Part shown: positions 34,884-44,691 of the stretch, in pieces
How the letters are laid out: each line of letters starts with the position of its first letter
Position numbering within the stretch: position 1 is the first letter of the stretch
NCBI GenBank assembly: GCA_963707555.1
Contig: CAVPQM010000021.1
Span: 186,001 to 250,000, forward strand
From: JAFAFN01 sp963707555
GTDB lineage: Bacteria; Actinomycetota; Acidimicrobiia; Acidimicrobiales; Microtrichaceae
DNA: 64,000 bases
Reading direction: 5' to 3'
Program-made: the position numbers and the translations under genes
Notes under the pieces: model-generated
The model's input: only the letters and a program-made list of their open reading frames with translations
Told to the model about the DNA's origin: nothing
Databases searched by the model: none

Positions 34884-36074
34884 TCAGGCGGGAGCGGTCG
34901 CGCCGATCGCCGCGTCGCGGGTGAGGTTGTCGCCGCTGGAGGGATCGAACACGTGCAGGTGGCGTGGGTCGAACCAGATCCGGGCGGTGCTGTGGTCCGA
35001 GATGCGACTGCTCGGATCGAGGGCGATGACGAGCTGGTCGCGCAGCCGTTCGCTGTCGAGATCGCGCTCGAGCGCAGCCAGGCTCTCGGCCGCGTCCGAG
35101 GTGGCCGAGTACGGGATGTACGCGTACTGCTCGTTGCCGAGCCACTCCACGACGTCGATCTCGGCGTCGAACGCGGTGCCCGCAGCCGCCTTCGAGGGGT
35201 CGACCAGCGATTCGTCGTCGAAGCGCTCGGGCCGGATGCCGACCATGACCAGGTCCCGATCGCCGACCGCGGAGCGCATGTCCTCTGGAAGGTCGACGGT
35301 GACGAAGGGCAGCTCGAGCGAGGCGCCGTGCACGACGCCGGGCACGAAGTTCATCGGCGGTGAGCCGATGAACCCGGCGACGAACATGTTCACCGGATGC
35401 TCGTAGAGCTCGCGCGGTGTGCCGACCTGTTGCAGCTCGCCGCGACGCATCAGCGCGACGCGGTCGCCCAAGGTCATCGCCTCGGTCTGGTCGTGGGTGA
35501 CGTAGACGGTGGTCGTGCCCATGCGGCGCTGCAGTCGCAGGATCTCGGTGCGCATCTGTCCGCGCAGCTTCGCATCGAGGTTCGACAGCGGCTCGTCGAA
35601 GAGGAAGACCTTCGCGTCGCGCACGATCGCCCGACCCATGGCGACGCGCTGACGTTGACCGCCCGAGAGGTTGCCCGGCTTGCGGTCCAGGTGCTCGGTC
35701 AGCTCGAGGGTCTCTGCGGCCTCGTGCACCTTGGCCTTGATCTCGTCCTCGGAGAGGCCCTTGCGCAGCCGCAGGGGGAAGGCGATGTTCTCGAAGACGC
35801 TCAGGTGCGGGTAGAGCGCGTAGTTCTGGAACACCATCGCCAGGTCACGGTCTCGTGGAGCGACGTCGTTGACACGCTCGCCACCGATCAGCATGTCGCC
35901 CGAGGTGATGTCCTCGAGCCCGACGATCATCCGCAGCAGCGTCGACTTCCCGCACCCGGACGGCCCGACGAGGATCATGAACTCGCCGTCCGCGATGTCG
36001 AGGCTGATGTCGTTCACGGCGGGGAAGCCGTCGCCGTACCGCTTGACGATGTTCCGCATGCTGATGTCGGCCAT
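34884..36074 (-). CDS. Sugar ABC transporter ATP-binding protein (MalK/UgpC/MsmK type)
   Basis: A 396-residue ATPase with Walker A VGPSGCGKST, Q-loop MVFQNYALYPHLSV, signature NLSGGQRQRVAMGRAI, Walker B VFLFDEPLSNLDAKLR and H-loop VYVTHDQTEAM. A C-terminal TOBE/MalK regulatory domain follows (~240-380, VMVGIRPERF). It energises the permease pair encoded just upstream in the transcript. Family ATPases often serve several sugar systems. The frame is intact. Confidence 0.93.
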   Translation of the reverse strand: MADISMRNIVKRYGDGFPAVNDISLDIADGEFMILVGPSGCGKSTLLRMIVGLEDITSGDMLIGGERVNDVAPRDRDLAMVFQNYALYPHLSVFENIAFPLRLRKGLSEDEIKAKVHEAAETLELTEHLDRKPGNLSGGQRQRVAMGRAIVRDAKVFLFDEPLSNLDAKLRGQMRTEILRLQRRMGTTTVYVTHDQTEAMTLGDRVALMRRGELQQVGTPRELYEHPVNMFVAGFIGSPPMNFVPGVVHGASLELPFVTVDLPEDMRSAVGDRDLVMVGIRPERFDDESLVDPSKAAAGTAFDAEIDVVEWLGNEQYAYIPYSATSDAAESLAALERDLDSERLRDQLVIALDPSSRISDHSTARIWFDPRHLHVFDPSSGDNLTRDAAIGATAPA

Positions 36075-36114
36075 GTGGGATGCCTCTCTGTGGAAGGGGC
36101 GGGAACGGGCCTGC

Positions 36115-36954
36115 TCAGCCCTTGACCGCGCCGGAGGTCAGTCCGGCGACGATCCTGCGTTGGAACACGAGGACGAGGATGACCACCGGGATCGTCACGA
36201 CCACCGAGGCCGCCATGACGGCGGTGACCGGCGATTCGAACTGCGACTGGCCCGTGAAGAACGACAGCGCCGCGGGCACGGTGCGAGCGCGGTCGGTCGA
36301 GGTGAGCGAGGCGGCCAGCAGGAACTCGTTCCAGCAGAAGAAGAACGTGAGGATCCCGGTGGTGAACACGCCCGGAGCGGCGAGCGGCACGATCACCTTC
36401 CGGAACGCCTGCCACGGCGTCGCGCCGTCGACCTGCGCAGCCTGCTCCATCTCCCAGGGGATCTGGCGGAAGAACGCCGACATCGTCCAGATCGACAGCG
36501 GCAGCGCGAAGGTCAGGTACGGGATGATCAGCCCGATCCACGTGTCGTAGATGCCGAGCCCTCGCCACATGTTGAACAGTGGTCCGACCAGGGCGGCCTG
36601 CGGGAACATGGCGATGCCGAGCGCCATCGACAACAGCAGCTTCTTCCCGGGGAACTCCAGGCGGGCGATCGCGTAGGCGGCGAACATGGCGACCACGACC
36701 GCCAGCGCCGTCGCGATGATCGAGATGCCGAACGAGTTGCGCAGCGCCGAGGTGAACAGCTCGTCGCTGAACACGGTCGAGAAGTTGTCCCAGGTCCACT
36801 CCTTCGGGAAGAACGACGGGGTGCCGCTGCGGAAGGTCGACGGGCTCTTGAACGCGAGCGAGACCATCCACAGCAGCGGGAACAGGGCCCACAGCAGGAT
36901 CACCACGCCCCAGAACGTCCACCAGTTGCTGGTGCGGTTCCCGCTGCCGCTCAT
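36115..36954 (-). CDS. Carbohydrate ABC permease (MalG type)
   Basis: A 279-residue membrane protein with six predicted helices and the EAA loop that docks on the ATPase (EQAAQVDGATPWQAFRKVIVPLAAPG). The ATG at 36954 (MSGSGNRTSNWW) is preferred because a purine-rich GGGGCGGG precedes it. An in-frame GTG at 36984 would add ten residues. It lies between MalF- and MalK-type genes in the standard order. Confidence 0.92.
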   Translation of the reverse strand: MSGSGNRTSNWWTFWGVVILLWALFPLLWMVSLAFKSPSTFRSGTPSFFPKEWTWDNFSTVFSDELFTSALRNSFGISIIATALAVVVAMFAAYAIARLEFPGKKLLLSMALGIAMFPQAALVGPLFNMWRGLGIYDTWIGLIIPYLTFALPLSIWTMSAFFRQIPWEMEQAAQVDGATPWQAFRKVIVPLAAPGVFTTGILTFFFCWNEFLLAASLTSTDRARTVPAALSFFTGQSQFESPVTAVMAASVVVTIPVVILVLVFQRRIVAGLTSGAVKG

Positions 36955-36985
36955 CGGCCCGCCCCGTTCGTCGTGTCCTCGCACA

Positions 36986-37939
36986 TCACGCGTCGTCTCC
37001 CCGTACCTGGGACAGGTCGGTCCCGAAGCCCTTGATGAAGATGAAGGCGATCACCACGACGGTGAGGAAGAGCAGCACCGACACCGCGGAACCCGCACCC
37101 AGGTTCACCAAGGTCACGTTCTGTCGGTAGGCGAGGAACGAGAGCGTCTCGGTCTCGTTCGCTCCGCCGGTCATGATGAACGGGTTGTCGAAGATGCGCC
37201 ACGCGTCGAGCGTGCGGAACAGCACGGCGACCAGGATCGCCGCCTTCATGTTCGGCAACACCACCTTCCAGAGGCGCTGCCACGAGGTCGCGCCATCGAC
37301 CTTCGCTGCTTCGAGCATGTCCTCGGGGACCTGGACGAGCCCGGCGAGCAGCAGGAGCGAGATGAAGGGCGTGGTCTTCCAGATCTCGGACAGGGTGATG
37401 ACGAACAGGCTCGACCAGCGCTCGCCGAACCAGTTGAAGTCCTCGAGGCCGAACCACTGGTTCACGAACCCCGAGTCGAGCTGGAAGGCGTAGCGCCACA
37501 CGAACGCCGAGACCACGGTGATGATGCCGTAGGGCACGAGGATCCCGGTGCGGATGAACGAACGGCCCCGCACGATGCGGTACATCACCCAGGCGAAGCC
37601 GAAGCCGAGCACCAGCTCGACGATCACGCTGACGACCGTGATGATCGCGGTGGTCACGACCGCGCTCCACCACACCGGGTCGGTCAACACGGTCAGGTAG
37701 TTCTGGAGCCCGACGAACTCCCGCCCTTCCGGATCGGTCAGGCGGTACCGGTACAGCGACAGCACCAGGGCGTACCCGAGCGGGTAGGCGGTGACGAGGA
37801 TCATGACGAAGAACGCTGGCGCGGCGAGCCGCAGGCCCAGTCGTCGCTCGTGGTGCAGGCGGTCCGATCCGCCGGATCGGGCGGCCGGTTGCTCGACCGG
37901 CGACGCCGCCTGCGCAGCCGGTTCCGCTGTGGTGCTCAC
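36986..37939 (-). CDS. Carbohydrate ABC permease (MalF type)
   Basis: A 317-residue permease starting at GTG 37939 (VSTTAEPAAQAASP). After an Ala/Pro-rich cytoplasmic tail come six helices, with the EAA motif in EDMLEAAKVDGATSWQRLWKVVLPNM. The GTG overlaps the stop of the binding-protein gene (GTGA), so the two are translationally coupled. Similarity is to trehalose/maltose-type systems. Confidence 0.92.
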   Translation of the reverse strand: MSTTAEPAAQAASPVEQPAARSGGSDRLHHERRLGLRLAAPAFFVMILVTAYPLGYALVLSLYRYRLTDPEGREFVGLQNYLTVLTDPVWWSAVVTTAIITVVSVIVELVLGFGFAWVMYRIVRGRSFIRTGILVPYGIITVVSAFVWRYAFQLDSGFVNQWFGLEDFNWFGERWSSLFVITLSEIWKTTPFISLLLLAGLVQVPEDMLEAAKVDGATSWQRLWKVVLPNMKAAILVAVLFRTLDAWRIFDNPFIMTGGANETETLSFLAYRQNVTLVNLGAGSAVSVLLFLTVVVIAFIFIKGFGTDLSQVRGDDA

Positions 37940-39275
37940 AACAGCCGCTCCCCGTGCAGGACCTCGGACATGTAGGTGTCGGTCTTCTCCGGTGTCGACG
38001 GCGCCCTGACCGATGTCGCCGGATGCCACGTGCGCTGCACCGAGGTCGACACGTCGCCGTAGTAGGGGGTGATGGGGCGGGGCGCCGCCTCGTCGATCGA
38101 CTCGCGGATCAGGTCGGCCATGGGGAACGTCTCGCGCACTTCGGGGTCGTCATAGGCGGCGCCGCGTGCCGCGGGGTTGCCCGACTCGACCATGTACTGC
38201 GCGTTGTTCTCGACCGACGTGATGCACTTGACCGCGTCGAGGGCCTCGTCGGGGTGCTCGCTGAACGCTCCGATGGCGAGGTTGATCCCACCGAGCGGGG
38301 GAGCGCTTGGCCTGCCGGCGTCGACCCTCGGGTAGCGGGCCCAGCCGATGTCCTCGAGCACCGAGGGGTCCAACGACCCGTCGGCGACGGCCGCGGTCGC
38401 GGCCCCGTAGACGTAGGGCCAGTTCACCATGAACGATCCCGAGTCGCCCTGGAACAGCGAGCGCGCCTCTTCCTCACCAGCGGTCGCCATGTCGCCCGGC
38501 GCCGCGCTCGAGCGTGCGAGACCACCGACGATGTCGGCGGCGGCATCCCCGGCGGGCGAGGCCATGGACGGCACCGCGTCGACGCCCGCCTCGGTGTCAC
38601 GGATGATCTCACCACCGCCGGAAGCGACCAGTGCGTTGATCCACACCATGTAGCCCTCGTAGCGCCGGCCCTGCACCCCGATGCGCTTCTGCTGGGACTC
38701 GGCAGCGTCGATCATGTCGGCCCAGGTGAAGTCCTCGGCGGTCGGGTCGACGCCTGCGGCCGCGGCGACCGACTTGCGGAACCAGAGCAGCTGCGTGTTC
38801 GCCCAGAACGGTGTGGCGACCAGTTCACCGTCCCAGGTCGCGGTCTCCATCGGTCCGGCGAGCACGTCGTCGGTGAGCGCCGCGACGTCCTGTTCGTCGG
38901 TGATGGGCTCCAGGTAGCCGGCGTTCGCGAACTCGGCGACGAACGGCGGATCGAGGCTCATGAGGTCGACCGAGGAGTCGCCCGCCGCGAGACGTCGCAC
39001 GAGCTGCTCACGCTGGGCGTCGGCCTCGTTCGGCAGGATCTGCGTGGTGATGCGGTACGCCCCGTCGGAGCCGTCGGAGCACTCCGCCGCCAGCGTGCGC
39101 TGACCGCCGTTGTCGGGGTTGATGTACCAGGTGAGCGCAGCGGCGCCCGCCGTCGTCGTCCGAGCTGCAGGCGCCGAGCGAGGACGACTGCCACGGCCAG
39201 AGCGGCGATGACCCACGGACGACGAACTGAGCGCAACGATCCGGACAACGAGACTCCCCTCGATGTGACACCCAT
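37936..39275 (-). CDS. Sugar ABC transporter substrate-binding lipoprotein (two frameshifts near the N-terminus)
   Basis: A family 1 extracellular solute-binding protein of ~445 residues. The signal peptide (SVRRPWVIAALAVAVVL) joins its lipobox LGACSSDDDGG and the mature AALTWYINPDNGGQ only after two single bases, near 39175 and 39145, are removed. The mature part has DLMSLDPPFVAEFANAGYLEPI, YVGAPFWAN-like LVATPFWANTQLLWFRK, MVNWPYVYGAA and GGINLAIGAFSEHPDEA, the trehalose/maltose-binding style. It would capture a disaccharide for the permeases downstream. A glucosidase gene precedes it by 21 bp. Confidence 0.88.
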
Positions 39276-39296
39276 CACATCGCGTGGGCGACGCTG

Positions 39297-40927
39297 TCAA
39301 CGACCCCCGGCGAGGAACCAGACCGTGGTGTCGCTCGGCAGGGATGCACCCGGTCGCCACGACCGGTCGCTGCAGAGCACGTCGGCGGTCGTGGCGGCGG
39401 TCGGGGCGGCGGTCGCGATCTGTTCGGCAGGCACGGGCGCCTGGTCCGAGGTTCGTGACCGACACGAAGCCACCGGGCCGCTCGAACGCGAGCACGTGCT
39501 CGCCCAGGTCGAGCCAGCGCAGCTCCGAACCCGGCGCGTCCCGGCACACCGTCCGGCGTCGTGCGATCGCGTCGACGTACAACCGGAGCATCGACCCGGG
39601 ATCGTCGCGCTGGCGCTCCCGGGTCAGCCGCGACCAGTCGGCAGGTTGGGGCAACCAGGCGCGGACATCCGGCGATGCTGCTGAAGCCGAACGGCGGTGC
39701 GTCACCGTCCCAGGGCAGCGGGACACGGCACCCGTCACGGCCCGGGTCGACGCCTCCGGTGCGGTGGTAGGTCGGATCCTGACGGAGGTCGCCCGGCAGG
39801 TCCTCGACCTCGGGCAGCCCGAGCTCCTCGCCCTGGTAGACGTACGCGGACCCGGGCAGCGCCAGCATGAGCAGCGCCGCAGCGCGCGCCCGTGCGGGTG
39901 CCGAGCGCGCCGCCGCCGTAGCGCGTCACCTCTCGGACGACGTCGTGGTTCGCCAGGACCCAGGTCGCCGGTGCGCCGACGGCATCGTGGGTGCGCAAGC
40001 GTCTCCTCGATCGCCTCGCGCAGGGCGGCGGGTTCCCACGGGGCCATGAGGAACCGGAAGTTGAAGGCGGTGTGCAGCTCGTCGGGGCGGACGTACCGGG
40101 CCAGGCGCTCGGGACTCTTCAGGTACGCCTCGGCGACGAACACCCGGTCGCCGTCGTAGTCGTCCGCGACCCTGCGCCAGTCCCGGTAGATCTCGTGCAC
40201 CTCGTCCCGGTCCCAGTGCGGGTGACCGACCAGCGCCAGGCCGGCGGTCGCGAACTCGCCCTCGAGGTCCGGCAGCTCCGGGTCCTTCGCCAGGCCGTGG
40301 GCCACGTCGATGCGGAAGCCGTCGACACCGCGGTCGAGCCAGAAGCGCAGGATGCCGACGAACTCGTCGCGCACCTCGGGGTTGGTCCAGTCCAGGTCGG
40401 GCTGCTCGGCTGCGAACAGGTGCAGGTACCAGCTCGGCGGCCCGTCGGGCCCGTCGACGCGACCCCACGCCGGCCCGCCGAACAGGCTGTGCCAGTCGTT
40501 CGGCGGCAGCTCGCCGTCGTCGCCGCGACCGGGCCGGAACACGTAGCGGGCCCGCGCCGGTGACGACGGATCGGCGAGCTGCGTCGCGGAACCACGGGTG
40601 CTCCGACGACGTGTGGTTCGGGACCAGGTCGACGATCACGCGCAGCCCGAGCTCGTGTGCGTCGTCGAACAACGCCTCCGCGTCCTCGAGCGTGCCGAAG
40701 AGCGGATCGACGTCGCGGTGGTCCGACACGTCGTAGCCACCGTCGATCTGCGGCGACCGGTAGAAGGGGCTCAGCCAGATGGCGTCGACGCCGAGCTCGG
40801 CGATCGCACCCAGGCGGTCCCGCACACCGATCAGGTCGCCGACGCCGTCGCCCGTCGCCGTCCGCGAAGCTCCGCGGGTACACCTGGTAGATCACCGCGT
40901 TGCGCCACCAGGGCCGTGATCGGTCAT
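39297..40927 (-). CDS. GH13 alpha-glucosidase/oligo-1,6-glucosidase (about seven frameshifts)
   Basis: Reassembled, it gives a ~540-residue GH13_23/30-type enzyme: WWRNAVIYQVYPRSFADGDG, then LGAIAELGVDAIWLSPFYRS, VDLVPNHTSSEHPWF, the nucleophile Asp in DGFRIDVAHGLAKD, the acid/base Glu in DRVFVAEAYL and WVLANHDVV. The C-terminal barrel ends with TVWFLAGGR. Six breaks are repaired by removing one base; the one near 40905, before WWRNAV, needs one base added or two removed. No secretion signal is seen, so it is cytoplasmic, splitting imported alpha-glucosides. It heads the sugar operon. Confidence 0.85.
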
Positions 40928-40956
40928 CCCGCCATCGTCGCGCGAGCCGGCCGGTC

Positions 40957-40962
40957 TACCGT
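40957..40962 (+). promoter_or_regulatory. Probable -10 element for the DUF2277 gene (leaderless)
   Basis: TACCGT ends 7 nt before the ATG at 40970. Confidence 0.45.
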
Positions 40963-40969
40963 TCCTTCC

Positions 40970-41260
40970 ATGTGCAGGAACATCACCGAGCTCAGGGGTC
41001 TCGAACCGCCGGCGACCGAGGACGAGGTGCTCGCTGCGGCGGTGCAGTACGTCCGCAAGGTCACCGGGCTGCGGGCATCGAAGAACCCCGACGTCATGGC
41101 GGCGATGGACACCGCCGCCCACGAGATCGCCCACATCACCCGACACCTGCTCGAAGAGGTCCCCGAGCGTCGGCAGCCGCCGAAGGTCGACCCGCCGTTG
41201 CGCCGCCCCGAGGTCAGGGCACGACTCGGGCTCGAGCCCTTCGAGGCGACCGCGGGGTGA
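40970..41260 (+). CDS. DUF2277 family protein
   Basis: A 96-residue protein with the family opening MCRNITELRGLEPPATEDEV and AVQYVRKVTGLRASKNPDV. A single helical bundle is expected, with a Pro/Arg-rich tail. No function is known for DUF2277. It is divergent from the glucosidase operon, 42 bp apart, and precedes a phosphatidylethanolamine-binding-like gene that has its own promoter. Confidence 0.88.
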   Translation: MCRNITELRGLEPPATEDEVLAAAVQYVRKVTGLRASKNPDVMAAMDTAAHEIAHITRHLLEEVPERRQPPKVDPPLRRPEVRARLGLEPFEATAG

Positions 41261-41268
41261 CCCCGGAC

Positions 41269-41274
41269 TAGGTT
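41269..41274 (+). promoter_or_regulatory. Probable -10 element for the PEBP-like gene (leaderless)
   Basis: TAGGTT ends 6 nt before the ATG at 41281. Confidence 0.45.
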
Positions 41275-41280
41275 CCAACC

Positions 41281-41806
41281 ATGTCGATCGAACGTCCCGT
41301 CGCACCGGATCCCTACGAGCTGCTGCCGGCGCTGCCGTCGCTCAGCGTGACGAGCACCGACCTGACCGACGGCGCACCGCTGCCCGCCGCGCAGGTCGCG
41401 GCCGAGGGCAACACGTCGCCGCAGCTGAGCTGGTCCGGTGCCCCCGCCGAGACGAAGAGCTACGTCGTGTCGTGCTTCGACCCGGACGCGCCGACGCCCT
41501 CGGGCTTCTGGCACTGGACCCTCGTCGACATCCCTGCGGACGTCACCGAGCTCGCGGCCGGGGCCGGCAACGGCGGCACACTGCCCGGCGGTGCGTTCCA
41601 CATCCGCAACGACGCGAGCTCCAAGGACTTCTACGGCGCTGCGCCGCCCGAGGGCGACCAGGTGCACCGCTACTACTTCGCCGTGCACGCCGTGCGTGAC
41701 GAGACCCTGGGCGTCGACGACGAGGCCAGCGCCGCGGTCGGTCGCGTTCAACCTGGCGTTCAAGGCCGTCGCCCGCGGGCTGCTGGTGGCGACCTACCAG
41801 CACTGA
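41281..41806 (+). CDS. YbhB/YbcL-type phosphatidylethanolamine-binding-like protein (frameshifted)
   Basis: About 174 residues with the PEBP hallmarks NTSPQLSWSGAPAETKSYVV, CFDPDAPTPSGFWHWTLVDI and HRYYFAVHAV. The ligand-pocket DPDAP and GxHW elements are intact. One extra base near 41740 breaks the frame just before AFNLAFKAVARGLLVATYQH, which restores the family C-terminus and a stop at 41806. Bacterial members have no firm function (proposed roles: small-molecule or protease-inhibitor binding). Cytoplasmic, no signal peptide. Confidence 0.85.
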
Positions 41807-41839
41807 GTTCGGCCAGCACTCGTTCGGCCAGTTGCCCGC

Positions 41840-42623
41840 TCAGGCCCAGGGCGGTTCGGCGTCGTCGCGACGAGCCAGCACCTCGGCGAGCGCCTCGTCG
41901 GTGTCGAGCAGACGACCCGCGCGGTTCTCCTCGAGCACCCATGCGCAGGATGCGGCCGAGCTCCGGGCCGGGCGCGATGCCGGCGGCCTGGAGCTGATCG
42001 CCGTTGACGGCCGGGCGCTCCGCTCGCCGCGCGTCCTCGGCGGCGACGTGCTCCTCGTGTGCGGTGAGTCCGTCGACCGAGCGGTGCACCCGACGGTGCA
42101 CCTCGGCGTGGCGCGAGGTGACGTCGGAGTGCGCCAGGCGAATCGCGCGATCCCAGTTGTCACCGGCGTCGAGGCGCAGGCGACGCACGCTCGCGTCGGT
42201 CCAGTCGGTGTCGTAGGACTGCGCCCGTGCCGCAGCGGTGATCGTGACGACCACATCCTCGGTGAGCTGCTCGTCGAAGCCCAGCGCGGCGAAGCGTCGG
42301 CGCAGCAGGCGGATACCGGTCGCTTCGTGGTGGTGGAAGGTGACCCTTCCCGGCCTCGAACCTGCCGCGTCGCCGGCTTGCCGATGTCGTGGAACAGCGC
42401 GGCGAGGCGCGTCACCAGGTCCGCGTCGGGCCCGGTCTGGGCGATCACGGTGACGGTGTGCGCGAAGTTGTCCTTGTGGCGGTCCGCCGCATCGTCGGAG
42501 AGCGTCTTGAGCGCCCACACCTCGGGCAGCTGCTGCTGGCCCTCCTCGGACGCGAGGAGCTCGGTCAGCTGTTCGCTGTCGCCGGACTCCAGACGCCTCG
42601 ACCAGGCGCTCCCTGAACTGCAT
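41840..42623 (-). CDS. HD-domain protein resembling the C-terminal half of CCA-adding enzymes (frameshifted)
   Basis: Starting MQFRERLVE and, after one extra base near 42595, LESGDSEQLTELLASEEGQQ, it enters an HD phosphohydrolase domain: HKDNFAHTVTV and the metal motif in LAALFHDIGKPATR. It continues through VTFHHHEATGIRLLRRRFAALG to a C-terminal LEENRAGRLLDTDEALAEVL. The order matches the HD and tail of actinobacterial tRNA nucleotidyltransferases. The N-terminal nucleotidyltransferase head (GxGxxRD...) is absent, leaving ~260 residues. At least three single-base shifts are present. Likely a metal-dependent phosphohydrolase of unknown substrate. Confidence 0.65.
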
Positions 42624-42773
42624 CGATCTCCGTCTGTGTCCGTGTCCGCTGTGGCCGGGACGTCGGGGCATCGCCGCCCGCCGACTCGTGGCCCGCCATC
42701 GTAGAGTCCGTTGCGACGTCACATCGACGGGGCGCATCGACGTGCGCCACACGCCACACCCGGGGGATCACCG

Positions 42774-43060
42774 ATGGCCAACTGCACCCACCTCGACACC
42801 ATCGAGCGGTCGAGCCGTCCGACGACGGCTGCCACGAGTGCCTGCAGATCGACGGCAGATGGGTGCACCTGCGGATGTGCCAGCAGTGCGGTCACGTGGG
42901 CTGCTGCGACAACTCGCCGAACAAGCATGCGACGGGCCACTTCCACCAGACCGGCCACCCGATCATCCGGTCCTTCGAACCCGGTGAGGAGTGGTTCTGG
43001 TGCTACGTCGACGGGCGCGGCTTCGAGCTCGACGTGCCGTCCGGTCCGTCCCACTCCTGA
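42774..43060 (+). CDS. UBP-type zinc-finger protein (frameshifted)
   Basis: About 95 residues: MANCTHLDTIE, then after one extra base near 42811 EPSDDGCHECLQIDGRWVHL, followed by RMCQQCGHVGCCDNSPNKHATGH. This is the ZnF-UBP pattern with paired Cys and His ligands, which in eukaryotes binds the ubiquitin C-terminus. The bacterial stand-alone version is common in actinobacteria and its ligand is unknown. GGGGGA upstream may serve as ribosome binding site. It is divergent from the HD gene. Confidence 0.82.
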
Positions 43061-43070
43061 GCGGGCTGGC

Positions 43071-44225
43071 TCAGGCGCCGTCGAAGAAGCGCCGGACCCT
43101 CTCGGTCGCGTAGGTCCGAGGTCCAGGTCGTGCGCGGCGACCCAGGTGTCGTCGCAGTACGTGTCGCGGTAGCGCTCACCGCCGTCGCAGATCAGGCTGA
43201 CGACCGACCCGGCGACGCCGCGGCGACGCATCTCCTCGATCAGCACCATGGCGCCCCACAGGTTGGTGCCGGTCGAGCCGCCCACGTCGAGGCCGGTGCG
43301 TTCGCGCAGGACCCGCATCGCGGCGATCGACTCGGCGTCGTGCACCTGGATCATGCGATCCACCACGGAGGGCACGAACGAGGCCTCGACGCGCGGACGA
43401 CCGATGCCCTCGATCAGCGAGCGGCCGTGGGCACGGACGCTCGGGTCGTCATCGACCCACGCCTCGAAGAAGGCGGACCCGACCGGATCGACCAGTGCGA
43501 GCCGGGTCGCGTGGCGGCGGTAGCGAAGGTACCGGCCGATCGTCGCGGAGGTGCCGCCGGTGCCCGCTCCCACGACGATCCACTCCGGGACCGAGTGGTG
43601 CTCGTGGTCGAGCTGACGGAAGATCGACTCGGCGATGTTGTTGTTGCCGCGCCAGTCCGTGGCCCGCTCGGCGTAGGTGAACTGGTCCATGAAGTGCCCA
43701 CCGCACTCCTCGGCGATCTGCCTCGCGACGGCATCGACGTCCTCGGGACGATCGACGAAGCGGCAGGCGCCGCCCTGGCGCTCGATCAGCTCGACCTTCT
43801 CCGCGCTGGTGCCCTCCGGCATCACCGCGACGAACTCCAGGTCGAGCAGGCGGGCGAAATACGCCTCGGAGACCGCGGTCGACCCGGAGGAGGCCTCGAC
43901 GCACGGTCGTCCCCGCGCCGATCCATCCGTTCGCGAGGGCGTACAGGAAGAGCGATCGTGCGAGGCGGTGCTTGAGCGAACCGGTCGGGTGTGCGGACTC
44001 GTCCTTCAGGTACAGCTGCACCGCCGGGCTGCCCGGAAGACGCACCAGGTGCAGGTGCGTGTCGGCGGAGCGCACGCCCTCGGCCTCGACACGGCGGATG
44101 GCCTCGTCGCTCCAGGCACGGCGTGCCGGGTCGGACCGGTCGACGTCGGTCGGCCGGGTGCGGTGGGCGAGGCCGCTCGGGGTGGCGCCGACCGGCGGGG
44201 TGTCGTGCACGTCACGGGATCGCAC
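43071..44225 (-). CDS. PLP-dependent cysteine synthase family protein (two frameshifts)
   Basis: A fold-type II PLP enzyme of ~384 residues. The Schiff-base lysine lies in KDESAHPTGSLKHRLARSLF near residue 75. The substrate loop follows as VEASSGSTAVSEAYFARLLD (restored by removing one base near 43910), and the PLP-phosphate glycines are in VVGAGTGGTSATIGRYLRYR. The C-terminus YATERVRRFFDGA is recovered after one more base near 43115. Such enzymes make or break C-S bonds at the beta-carbon of serine derivatives. The early DTHLHLVRLPGSPAVQLYL region is typical of the uncharacterised actinobacterial subgroup. The start codon (GTG) is uncertain. Confidence 0.82.
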
Positions 44226-44236
44226 GAGCTCGCAGG

Positions 44237-44691
44237 CTACGGCGTGACGGGCACGAGCGATTCGAGCGCCTCGGCGAGCGCCGGGTGTCGTGTCCGCGCA
44301 GCGGTCCCCCCACGAGGCGTGCGATGCCGTCGCCGTGCACGATCGCGGCGTCGGCGAGGCGTGCGCGGCCTTCGTCGGACAACGCCACCCACACGGTGCG
44401 ACGGTCCTCCGGGCCCTGGGACCGCACGATCAGGCCCTGGTCGACGAGCCGCCCGACGAGCCGGGTGACCGTCGGGCGGGTGATGAGGACCCGTTCGGCG
44501 AGCTCACCCATCGTCATGGGCCGCCCACCGCAGCGGAGGTGGTGGCTGTGCAGTTGGAACAGCACGTCGTAGTCGTCGAGATCCATGCCGGCCCGCTCGC
44601 GCAGGTCGCGGTCCATCTCGGTGGTGAGCCGACGGTGTGCGACGAGCAACGCCGACCAGGCACGAAGGGTGTCCTCGTCGGGCGAGGACAT
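44237..44691 (-). CDS. MarR-family regulator (C-terminal frameshift)
   Basis: About 150 residues with a MarR winged helix: AGMDLDDYDVLFQLHSHHL, MTMGELAERVLITRPTVTRL and SQGPEDRRTVWVALSDEGRA. The C-terminal dimer helix reads ALAEALESLVPVTP only if the frame is changed near 44285; this one needs a base added or two removed. Its ATG overlaps the pirin stop (TGATG), making a pirin-MarR operon. It could autoregulate through the inverted repeat before pirin. Confidence 0.82.
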
